A program made the translations under genes and the position numbers. Source: Rhizaria sp. SCN 62-66 (taxonomy: Eukaryota; Rhizaria, unplaced). Taken from it: a stretch of DNA of 46,139 nt. Below the pieces are notes generated by a model. It worked only from the letters and a program-made list of their open reading frames with translations, was not told the origin of the DNA and ran no database searches. Where the stretch lies: NCBI GenBank assembly GCA_001724265.1, contig MEDY01000245.1:1-46139 (forward strand). The letters are read 5' to 3'. This document shows, piece after piece, positions 22,119-31,300 of the stretch (position 1 is its first letter; each line of letters starts with the position of its first letter).

Positions 22119-24047
22119 ATGAACTCGTTAGAAATTGGCGTCCTGAAGGCCTGTAGGCCTGACAAGGAAATCCCCAAGGCCAAGCACGTAGATGCGTTGA
22201 TCAGTGCAATTACGCGCAATGGCGACTTCTCATTTGTTGGTCCACTCACTCGTTGCTACCGTGACCGCAACTACAAGGTCGTTGTCAAGGCTCTCTGCGT
22301 CACTCACCGCCTCGCCCGCGACGGCTCCCCCGTGCTGCTGAAGCACCTGGAGCGCCACTTCCGCGAGCTGGCTGTGCCGCGCGTGTTCCGCGACCCTGAG
22401 CACCCGCATGCGACGCAGCTCATCCACGTCTACTCGGATTACATCGCCACAAAGGTCATCGTGTACTCGAAGCTGGGCCGCTCCACGGAGCGCGTCACGC
22501 CCGCACAGGCACGCGAGTGGGCGACGCGCGACTCGCCCTCCGCGTCGCTGCGCACGCTGCCGCTGCTGCAGCGCCAGCTCGACAAGTTGCTCTGCATCTC
22601 GCCCCGCGACGCGCTCACTAACATGGGCACGCGTCTGCCGCCGCTTATGGTGCATCTGCTCACCATGATCCACCTCGACGCCGTGCGGCTGTTTGCGCAC
22701 ACGACATACCTGCAGGCCATGCATCTGGCGCGCGCGCGCTCTCTCACTGCGCTGCAGGCGACGATCTTGCTGCAATGCCTCGACAACGCGCCGGGGCTCT
22801 CGCGCCGCTTCGAGACGTGGTGCAACGAGCTCTATAACGTCAACATCCCCGTTGACACGGTCCCGCCCGCCGCGCGCCCCGACGCGACCGCGCTGGCGGC
22901 GCTGCGCGCGCGCGTCGAGGCTCACGAGGACGACGACGCCGAGGCCGCCGCCGCGGAGCCCGACGGGGGCGCCGACCCGGCCGCTGACGAGGCGATGCTT
23001 ATCACGGCGCGCTCCGTCGGCGACAACAAACCCACGCTCAACGTCGTGTCGTCCGCGACGGCCAACCGCTTGCAGCAGCAGCAGATCCAGCAGCAGCAAC
23101 AGCAGCAGCAGCAGCGCCGCTTTGACAATGTCGACCGCGACCGCGAGTCGGCGCACCCGCAGACCAACGCGCGCCCCGCCGCCGCCGCCTCTGCTGCCGG
23201 CCCTGGTGCTGGTTCGAGCAACGGCCGTCGCACGAGCACCACCGGTCAGACGTACGACTTCGGCGACTTTGCTGAAGACAACCAGAGCGGCAAGCCCACC
23301 GCTGTTGCTGCTGCTGCCAAGCCTGCGCCCGCCGCGGCCAAGGCTGCGGCCGCACCTGCTGCCGCGCTTGCTGTTGACAACGACGACCCGTTCGCCGCGT
23401 TCGCGGCCGACTTTGACGCCCTGTCGATCAACGACACCACCGGCAACGCGAACAACAACAACAGCAGCGGCCACAGCGCCGGCGCTAGCGGGCACGGCAA
23501 CGTGAGTAGCAGCGCGGCCAACAGCAACCACAACGCTGTGGCCGGCGCGAGCAGCTCGGGCCACAACGCCACCGCGTCGGGCTCCGTCTCGGTCGAGGTC
23601 GACCTCTTCTCACTGCTCGCCGACTCTGCGCCTCCCGCCAACAACAACAACAACAACAACAACGCTGGCTTCATGAACATCAACGACGGCTTCAACGCTC
23701 CTGCGCAGAACAACAACAACGCCGGCGCTGCGAACGGCAACGGCAACAACCTGTGGTTCGACCCCTTCGCCTTCGCGGCCGCGCCGACGACGCCGCCGTC
23801 GAACCCCCCGCCCGCGAGCATGACGCCCGCGGGCGTGCCGCCGCCCTACTCGCCCGCGCCCCATGCGCACCAGGAGGGCCGGCCTGCCGTCGGCAACGGC
23901 AACAACAACGGCAAGTTCGGGTTCTATGATGTCGAACCTGCGTTTGCGCTCCAGAACAACGGTCAGCAGCAGCAGCAGCAGCAGCAGCCAAAGCAGCAGC
24001 AGCAGCCTGTGAACACTGATGATGACCCGTTCAGTGCCTTCTTCTAA
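22119..24047 (+). CDS. AP180/CALM-type clathrin adaptor with ANTH domain
   Basis: Binds PI(4,5)P2 and clathrin/AP-2 at sites of endocytosis. The protein has 642 residues, ends TAA and shows no intron. The ANTH domain covers about residues 1-260. It opens with the phosphoinositide-binding signature K-A-x7-P-K-x-K-H (KACRPDKEIPKAKHV), then YKVVVKALCVTHRLARDGS and the later helices ending near LYNVNIPVDTV. The remaining ~380 residues are disordered, with poly-Gln and poly-Asn, and carry three DPF motifs (DDPFAAF, WFDPFAF and the C-terminal DDDPFSAFF). DPF binds the AP-2 alpha ear in known adaptors. A Pro-rich segment (GVPPPYSP) could bind WW or SH3 partners. No NPF motif was seen. Start chosen at the first ATG because the ANTH signature lies within 10 residues of it. 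Identity is secure; the paralogue within the family cannot be named. Confidence 0.94.
   Translation: MNSLEIGVLKACRPDKEIPKAKHVDALISAITRNGDFSFVGPLTRCYRDRNYKVVVKALCVTHRLARDGSPVLLKHLERHFRELAVPRVFRDPEHPHATQLIHVYSDYIATKVIVYSKLGRSTERVTPAQAREWATRDSPSASLRTLPLLQRQLDKLLCISPRDALTNMGTRLPPLMVHLLTMIHLDAVRLFAHTTYLQAMHLARARSLTALQATILLQCLDNAPGLSRRFETWCNELYNVNIPVDTVPPAARPDATALAALRARVEAHEDDDAEAAAAEPDGGADPAADEAMLITARSVGDNKPTLNVVSSATANRLQQQQIQQQQQQQQQRRFDNVDRDRESAHPQTNARPAAAASAAGPGAGSSNGRRTSTTGQTYDFGDFAEDNQSGKPTAVAAAAKPAPAAAKAAAAPAAALAVDNDDPFAAFAADFDALSINDTTGNANNNNSSGHSAGASGHGNVSSSAANSNHNAVAGASSSGHNATASGSVSVEVDLFSLLADSAPPANNNNNNNNAGFMNINDGFNAPAQNNNNAGAANGNGNNLWFDPFAFAAAPTTPPSNPPPASMTPAGVPPPYSPAPHAHQEGRPAVGNGNNNGKFGFYDVEPAFALQNNGQQQQQQQQPKQQQQPVNTDDDPFSAFF
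23071..23117 (+). repeat. CAG/CAA tract, poly-Gln in ANTH gene
   Basis: Sixteen codons, nearly all Gln (one Ile), mostly CAG, in the disordered tail. Confidence 0.9.
23638..23664 (+). repeat. AAC tract, poly-Asn in ANTH gene
   Basis: A run of about nine AAC codons in the disordered tail; shorter AAC runs recur at about 23450, 23709 and 23902. Confidence 0.9.
23965..24008 (+). repeat. CAG tract, poly-Gln in ANTH gene
   Basis: Near-pure CAG repeat interrupted by CCAAAG, encoding QQQ...PKQQQQ just before the C-terminal DPF motif. Confidence 0.9.
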
Positions 24048-24515
24048 GTCACTTGAAACGTGCACGTTGCTGAATGTGAGTCAATTATCTTGCGAAACTT
24101 TTTGTTGTTAAAAATGGTTCTTCTTTTTATGTAAAAACCTAAGTCTTAGCTATTTGTTGATAAACTTATTGTGTTATATGTGTGGACGTCATTGTTGCTG
24201 TTGATTTGTGCTAGTTAATTAATGTCAGTAGATTCCGTACAGTGCATCTCTAGTTTGTTGTCGTTCACGTACTGCAGAGGTTCTGTCGAGCAAACGCATT
24301 GCGGAATGAATACACACTGAATCAAGACAATCATTCTTTTCTACGGTGATCTTAAATTGACGACATGCATTGAGTTGTAGTGCTACTAGGTAAGTTGTTT
24401 AAGTTAATAATTTACTGTACATGATCATGCATAAGCTGCACATACTACGTTGTTAAATTGATTTCATTTAAGGACATAAATCACATTATGAGCCCGGCGA
24501 CTCAGGTTTGCAGCG
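24048..24515. other. Spacer between convergent ANTH and importin-alpha-like genes
   Basis: AT-rich, about 470 nt, shared by two 3' ends. No coding sequence or RNA gene was recognised. Confidence 0.55.
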
Positions 24516-26135
24516 TCAGATGTCTTGCTCACTGCTGCTTCCATCACTCTCTTCTCGCTGCAGCTGCAGTCGCCATGGCTCGAGCTTCTCTAAGTACCCG
24601 GGGATTTGGGGTTGTTGCATCTGTGCCCGCGGTGGCACGTAGTCCTTAGTATAGTCGCCCAAGATGGCTTCAAGGACACGGAATAGCTACATTGCACTCT
24701 CATTTGTCTCTGCACAGATGCAGTCACTCTCGGATAGTTCCAGAAGAGCGTCACGACCGCCCGCCGCAAAGAACGCTGCGAGGAACACGTTACGTGGCCT
24801 CGTGCCTTGCTCTATCACCTCACGATCTTCGCCTGTGTCGCCTGTCTCAATCATGAGACGCACAACTTGCAGCAGCCGATTTGTCCAATCGTAGTGTGGA
24901 GGCTCTGGCATAGTCGCAGCTGCATAGAGCGTCTGTGCACAGTGCTGCAACACGCCGGCATTGAGAAACATCAGTGCAACGGTCAGCGTGCCGCCGTCTG
25001 CTTTCCTCGCGTGTGCCAGTCCGGTGCGCACCAGGCGGTGCAGAAGTGAAGCCGCCCTCCACTTGCTGGACCAAATGCTGTCGGTGCGCCGCGGGACAGG
25101 TACGCGCGGGATAAACGTTTGCAGGACGTTTGACGAAAAGACACGCTGCACCATCACAACGCTTTTGGTGAGTAAGTTTGATAGTATGACCATGAGCTCT
25201 GCAAACTCGTCCAATGCAGTAAATAGGGGTGAACTAGAAAGTTGTTGCAACTGTGCTAACACAGGCGGTATAAAAACTCTCAATAAAATGTCGTAGTCGT
25301 CAAGCATGGAAAGCTGACCCATGATGCGCAAAACGGGTTCACGAACCTGACTGCCGACGTCAAGTTGCTCGAGCACAAGCGGCAAAATATTGTACTGCTC
25401 GGAAGCGAGGTCTTCAAACTGCACACCATCTCGGTCTTTGTGAAAAATATGCGCCAATAATCCTAAAGTAGATTTAAACGCCCTTTTACAGCCTGGAGTC
25501 ACTGCAAGCCTGCGTAGCGTAAGGGAGAGCAACGGCAGCCACTGCACGGCTACGTTGTACGGCAGTTTAGGACCGCTCTCTCTTGGTTTGACGTTAAGAA
25601 AAGTGAGCACCGTCTGTGCAACGCGGTAGTGTACTCTTTCCGCGATCTTAAAAGAGCAATCACTCGCGACGTAGTGCGTGATGTAGTGACACAAGAGCGG
25701 GATAACGTCATGCACGACAAGAGAGTACGCATCCAATTGGCCAACTGCAACGATGTGGCCACATGTCTCAAGTATGTACTCGATAACATCATCGGGCTAA
25801 CCAAGATAGAACAGATAACAAAGCCTTTCAGCAACTCCGAGCTCTAGTAGTGTTACGCAAGCAGTGCGTGACCTGGAGAGTGCAGAAATGGCATGGAGCG
25901 TTTTCTTCTTGTGCTCCGCGTCTGTAGAATACTCAAGTGACTGCAATAACCAAGCATACACGTTATGCTCAAGACAAATCTCAGTCACTAAAGCCAAGCC
26001 GGTGTCTGGAACTCGCCTCACAACTGTTGCAAGCCTTTCAACTTCGCGTATACTGGTTGGTGATGATGGTGATGCAAGTGACAGCAAGTCCGCTACTGCC
26101 TCATGGAGGTCATTGAGGGCAAATAGTGCCGACAT
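24516..26135 (-). CDS. Divergent importin-alpha-like ARM-repeat protein, read through two TAGs
   Basis: Importin-alpha carries cargo with a nuclear localisation signal to importin-beta. Reading both in-frame TAGs (codons 113 and 483) as sense gives 539 residues, about the family length, ending TGA 24516-24518. The series of ARM repeats follows the importin-alpha pattern: DDVIEYILETCGHI parallels the family block DVREQAVWALGNI; FLNVKPRESGPKLP parallels the N-x-C-RGK-x-P loop; PVLRIMGQLSMLDDYD parallels the PALRxIGNI block; the end (AAGGRDALLELSES) parallels the AGGLDxIExLQ repeat. Many surface Trp/Asn residues that bind NLS peptides appear replaced. No Arg-rich importin-beta-binding domain precedes ATG 26135, and TAA lies just upstream in frame. 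It is less GC-rich than its neighbours. It could be a specialised IBB-less paralogue or a decaying gene; absence of TAA, TGA and frameshifts favours function. Confidence 0.72.
24687..24689 (-). other. In-frame TAG, codon 483 of importin-alpha-like gene
   Basis: Sits in ...NESAM-TAG-LFRVLEAILGDY. The 56 codons after it stay open and protein-like (TKDYVPPRAQMQQPQ) to a TGA. In the decayed copy at 27 kb the aligned residue is Gln, encoded CAA. Confidence 0.75.
25797..25799 (-). other. In-frame TAG, codon 113 of importin-alpha-like gene
   Basis: Sits between LCYLFYLG and PDDVIEYILETCGHI, inside an ARM repeat, at a variable position corresponding to the loop of SSPxxDVREQ in typical importin-alpha. 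The repeat continues without a break on both sides. Confidence 0.75.
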
Positions 26136-26995
26136 GGTGTGTTATTGGTTGCGCGTCTTACGCACGGAGGCTCTTGATGTCAGATCAATGATCTGCTCAA
26201 AGTAAATCTGATGTACACCCTCCGAAGTTGGTCAAGGACGTCCAAGTCGGAGCTGGCAAGATATTATATGTCGACGGGCACATTTGATATTGGAATGTGC
26301 AAGAGTGAGTCTGGTATGAATTGGCCATCCATGTTAAGCTATAAAAAATATTTCTTAGTAATCGGCTTTTTTTATCAAATCGTGTCCAGATCTTGCGGTT
26401 ATCTTCACAATGTCACCGTGCAAGTCCCGTTTGAGTCTTGTGATCCGGCGAGCACAGTGATTCGCGCGCCTTCTGCATTTTCAAGAGATAGCTCAGGGAT
26501 CTTGCCGTCAGAGACATTGTGATAATGGTGGATAACTGATGAGTGTCGCAAGAATGTCATACTCTTATTCGAGCTCGTTAGATGCATATTTTCAATGGGT
26601 GTGGGGTTTGTTGTTCAATGAGACTGAAAATGACGCGTCGTGTATTTGCGAGTAACGGATACTGCTCGGACGACAAATGCCAGATTAAACATATCAACGC
26701 GACAAGCAACTAAAAGTAATGGGTGTTTTGATAACATGGAATATATGATTTGGCGACTACAAAACATTGTGCGACTGAACTGTTGTCGGGGAGTATGAGT
26801 TCGCGCAATCGCTCACCGAAGTCTAAGGGGCTTGAGTTATTGAGGGGTGATCCAGACGCATCCGATATTAGTGAGCCCCATCTCGCAAATAGCATTGAGC
26901 AATTGATATGGCTGCTATCTTATTCCCGCAGCTACCATCACTCTCGTACAGTCTGCAACTCCATTGAGAGCGACAAAGCTCTCAGGAAGCTCTGT
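26136..26995. other. Spacer upstream of the importin-alpha-like gene
   Basis: About 860 nt. A donor-like GTGCGTAAG at about 26155-26163 (-) leaves room for an upstream exon, but no IBB-like Arg-rich frame was found. Short open frames here have no coding character I can support. Confidence 0.4.
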
Positions 26996-27522
26996 TCACA
27001 CATGGACGTCTAAGCCCTGTGTAAAGTCGACGAGAGTGTTACGTATGAATTGATACAGTTGGATAGCCTCATCATACACGTGCTAGATCACGTGATCATT
27101 CCTGAAGAGACGAACTAGCATGTTGCCACCTTGTGCTTTCGTGAACGAAACTCGTTGCTCGGCGCCTTGGCGAGCACAGCAGGATCCGCATTCATATCGC
27201 CAGCTGCAATCATGAGACGCATCGTATTCAGCAAATCGCAAGAGATGAAAGCTAAGGAACCTGTTGGCATGGTTGATGCAACTGTCATAGCCAACGTGGC
27301 CAGGCAGTGCAGTCCCTGAGCCACAGCAGTCCGATCAGTGTCAGTGGCTTCTGTCATCGCGTTGCAAAACAACTGCAACAGAAAAGAAGCCGACTGCCAA
27401 ATCGGGGAGTTCTACAAATACGGATCTCGTGGCACAGGAACACGGGGTCGGAGCGCTTGAAGCACATTTGACTTGAGCACACGGGATACCATTGTGGGAC
27501 GTTGGATCATCAGATCAAGTCA
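26996..27522 (-). pseudogene. Decayed second copy of the importin-alpha-like gene (3' part)
   Basis: Minus-strand translation in pieces parallels the C-terminal half of the intact gene at 24.5-26.1 kb. SRVLKSNVLQALRPRVPVPR matches QRVFSSNVLQTFIPRVPVPR. LLNTMRLMIAAGD matches LLQVVRLMIETGD. QGGNMLVRLF matches AAGGRDALLEL. AIQLYQFIRNTLVDF matches the tail. A frameshift between about 27130 and 27160 separates the second and third blocks, and no 5' half is recognisable. In-frame TAGs occur at 27412-27414 and 27083-27085, each within an alignable block. It is an old tandem duplicate, valuable mainly as an alignment partner. Confidence 0.75.
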
Positions 27523-28314
27523 CAACAAAAGTTCGCGTGCCCAGAGTGAAGACATACGTCAGCATCAGTATCCGCATAGGTATAGCTGGGACTACCGCAG
27601 TTTCAATCAGGTGATCCGCATATCATTCAAGAAACGAACAAATATATCGTGCAGCCGCCGTTTAAGTCACCAAATCATCGATCTGCACTGAGCGCGGGAA
27701 GGTGTTAATCCAGCCGCAAGTTAAGCATATGACCGTCAAAGAGTGTGCGCGTGTAATATAATTGATATTAAAAACGCTAGAACTAACAACTCTAATTATA
27801 CTTCGTTTAATACTTATGCTGCGGTGCATCACCCTTTTTCGTACCCAGCCCGAGCTTGTCGCCGCTCGCTTCCAAGCCGAGACCGAGCCGAGCCTGAGAC
27901 GGTCAGCGAAGTTCCGTTATCGTTTTTATCGGCACAATTAACGTTGGTTTGACATAGAAAGCGTTGTAAACGTATGCCGTGGTCATTTTGTATATAATGT
28001 TTGTTTCCGAAGCCGTCAACGCATGGCATGGGCTCTTTTTGATACCGGGTCTGAACCCAATCCAGCATCGACTCGCCAGAGATTATTCCGCCCTGCGGCA
28101 AGGTCCTGGAAGTCACCATCCTCACAAATCGGACTTGTTTTCTCACCAATAGTTTGCCACATATACTATTTTAATGCCCACTGCTACGTATAGGCTCTTT
28201 TCTTTCCTTTAACTCCTGCCTTGAGCACACCTCTTGGCTCCCGATAACGAACTCTACTACAGCGTGCCCTCTTCCATCCTTGCTTAGTGAGCCAAGCAAG
28301 CTTCTAACCCCATA
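27523..28314. promoter_or_regulatory. 5' flank of the CRT-like gene
   Basis: About 790 nt between the importin-alpha pseudogene and the CRT-like start; it should contain the CRT-like promoter. Open frames on both strands (e.g. 27829-28149 minus) lack an ATG and family resemblance. Confidence 0.4.
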
Positions 28315-31300
28315 ATGTCTCACTCGCCCGAGAGTTCATTCACTCTCGGTGCGTCCCCCGCGTCTTCGGCACTCGTCGGCCCCGCCGAGCCGTCCTCCGC
28401 GCGGCCCTCCTTGCATCAGCCGCGCTCGCCCCTCATGCCCTCCAGCTCCAGCTCCAGCTCGGCCTCGGCGCCGGCCCCGGCCCCGACCGTGGCCTCCGCT
28501 GCGCCGGGCCTCTCCCCGGCCCAGCTGTCATCTGCGCCTCGCTTTGCGCCCAGCTTTGGCGCCGCTGCGGGGGTCAAGTCTCCAGGAGCCTCCCCGCGAC
28601 TCACCTCCACCTCGCTCTCGACCAACAGCACCAGCAGCAGCGCCGCACTGCCCCCGCGGCCGCCGCCGCACGCCGCGCACTCAGCGCCGCACGGCAGCGG
28701 CGTTCTCGCCACGCTCTCTGCCCTCCAGTCTCCCGCCACAGGCCCCGCCTCGGCCACCAGCGCCGGCACCGCCGGTAGTTCCGGTGCCTATAATGCCAGT
28801 GCGGGGAGCTCGCCGGTGTTCCCGCCGCTGCCGCCGTCAAAGCCGCCGCTGCACGCGCCCGCATTCGTCGGCGTTGGCTCAGGCTCGCCGGCTCCTGTGG
28901 GCAATCCCAGCTCGAGCGGCAGCAACGCCGCAAGCGCCGGCGGCTACGGCTACGGCGATCACGGCGTCAACAGCAACAGCGGTAACGTCGGCAGCATCCT
29001 GCTGTCTCTGTCCGCGGGCCCACACGCCGCGCCCGCGCCCGCGCCCGTGGAGACCACCAACGGCGGGGCGACGCCGCCGACCAGCTCGCCCAATACGCAT
29101 CCGTACTCGTACATCAACCCGCCTAAACCGCAACAGCAGCAGAGCTACGGTACCACCAGTAGTAATAGTGGTGTGATGATGTCGTCGTACTCAAGCTACA
29201 ACAACAACAATAACAACAATGCAAACAGCAGCAGTAAGCTCAAGCTGAGTGCAAGTATCAAGGATGGCGCCGACTCCAGTCCCGCCGACCCTTCAGCGGC
29301 GGCCAGTGCGCTGGCACAGCCGCCCGGCAACGCGGCACTAATCGTGACGTCGCTCCTGCTGCTCTTCACGGCGATCATCAACTCGATCTTCTTCAAGAAG
29401 ATGACCGACGCGATGCCCAACTACCCCTGGTTCCTGGCACAGCTCTCGACCATCGTCTATGTGCCCGTCTTCTTCGGACTCGTCTTCATGCACCGGGACA
29501 AAATCACACCCGAGATGCACGCATTCCCCAAGTTCAAGTTCTTCGTCATGGGCGCCTTTGATGCCATGTCGGGCATCCTGTCCATGTTTGGCGGCGTTCA
29601 CACGTCTTGCTCGCTGCAGGCGCTGCTGTCGAACGCCATCATCCCCTTCACCATGGTGCTCGCCTACTTCTGGGCGCAGGAGCGCTTCACTCGCTATCAG
29701 GTCCTCGGCTCTACAGTCATTCTCGTCGGCGTCGCCGCGGCCATGATGCCTTCATTCTTCCCCTCGGGTGCCGCCGCGGCCGCCGCGAGCGAGGACCGGT
29801 CCAACTCGCCCTTTTACGTCGTCCTCTTCGTCCTCAACAACCTGCCCTCTGCCGTGTCCTCGGTCTATAAAGAGGTTGCCTTCAACGACGTCGAGATGGA
29901 CGTCAACTTCCTGCAAGCTTGGGTCGCGCTGTGGCAGCTGCTCTTCGGCTTTGTCATGATCCCGCTCAACACGCTCTCCATTCTGGGCCCCGACCGCATC
30001 CCGTTCGACGAGATGGGCTCTTCCTTCATGAACGGGCTCTGGTGTCTGCTCGGCTACGACCACATCAAGCTGCCCAAGTGCCGCATGCCGCGCCCCGCGC
30101 TGCCGCAGCGCCTCCGCGCCGGCCGCCGTCGCCGGGGCACCCCGCCGCCGCCGCCAGCCTCCGCTGCCGGTCACTCATCGAGCTCTAGCGCGGGCTCTGG
30201 CTCTGACGCGTCGACTGCGGCGTTCCTCGAGGTGGCCGCGAGTGTCACTCAGCAGCAACTGGGTGGCCATGGTGCATCCATTCTTCTCTCGTCCTCGTCC
30301 ACGTCCTCTGTTGCTGCTGGTGGTGACTACTCCGGCCAGACTGCGACGAGTCTGGGCAACGCCGCGGGCAGTGTCGACGGCGCTCTGCTGCTGTCGTCGC
30401 TGTTCCTGCTCCGTGGCGGCAGCGCGACGGGCGGCCCACAGTCGCTCGCGGAAGTCAAGCCGCCCCGTGATGCAGTGAACCCCGATGTGTCAGCCGTCGC
30501 AAGCGAGTTTAGCGCTTACCCCACGGCGGAAGCCTTTGAGCAAGCGCTGCTTGAGCTCTCTGCTGATATCACTCACAGCAAGAATCCTGAGAACGCCAGT
30601 TTCAACAGCGCTCGCGTCATCAACGTCGAGTCCAGCGTGAGCGACACCGTCTACGTGAGCGCCGATGGTGGCAGCAACAGCGCCGACGATGACGACATCA
30701 CAGTCACCGACGACGACGACGGCGACGACGACGGCAGCGCGGCGGACGCCGACACGAGTCCCAACCCTGGCCACGGCAAGTCGTCGCCCTTCGCGGCCGC
30801 GGACGACGCGGCGGAGCCCCACGTGAACAGAGCGGCACTGCCCGCGTGCGACGCCTGCCGCGGCGCGTGGCTGCCGGTGTTCATCTACCTCAGCGCCAAC
30901 ATGCTCTACAACTACTTCATGGTCGTGATCATCAAGAACGGCGGCGCGTCGCTGCTGTACGTGATCATGACGCTGCGGCTGCCGCTGGTGCAGCTGGCGA
31001 TGGCGATCCCGGCCATCAACACGCCGCCCGACACGTTCGGCGCGGCCGAGCTGTCTGGGTTGTCGCTCATCCTGCTCGGGCTCGGCTCGTACAAGTACGG
31101 CGAGCCTGACCCCGACGACGCCGCGGGCGACGGCGACGAGTCCGACACAGAGACCATCGACGACGGCACGGGGCGCGCGATCAAGACCAAGCGCGCGGGC
31201 GCCGCCACTGCGCTGACTGCCGCGGCCGGCCCTGGGATGGGCAGGCGCGGAGTCAAGGTGTACGACGCGGACGGGTTCCTGATTGACGAGGACGACTACT

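Noticed and set aside
22230-23564. 444-codon minus-strand frame opposite the ANTH gene
   Set aside because: Antisense shadow; the plus strand carries a complete ANTH signature and DPF motifs.
27829-28149. 106-codon minus-strand frame upstream of the CRT-like gene
   Set aside because: Begins with TTG rather than ATG, no similarity recognised, overlaps the likely promoter.
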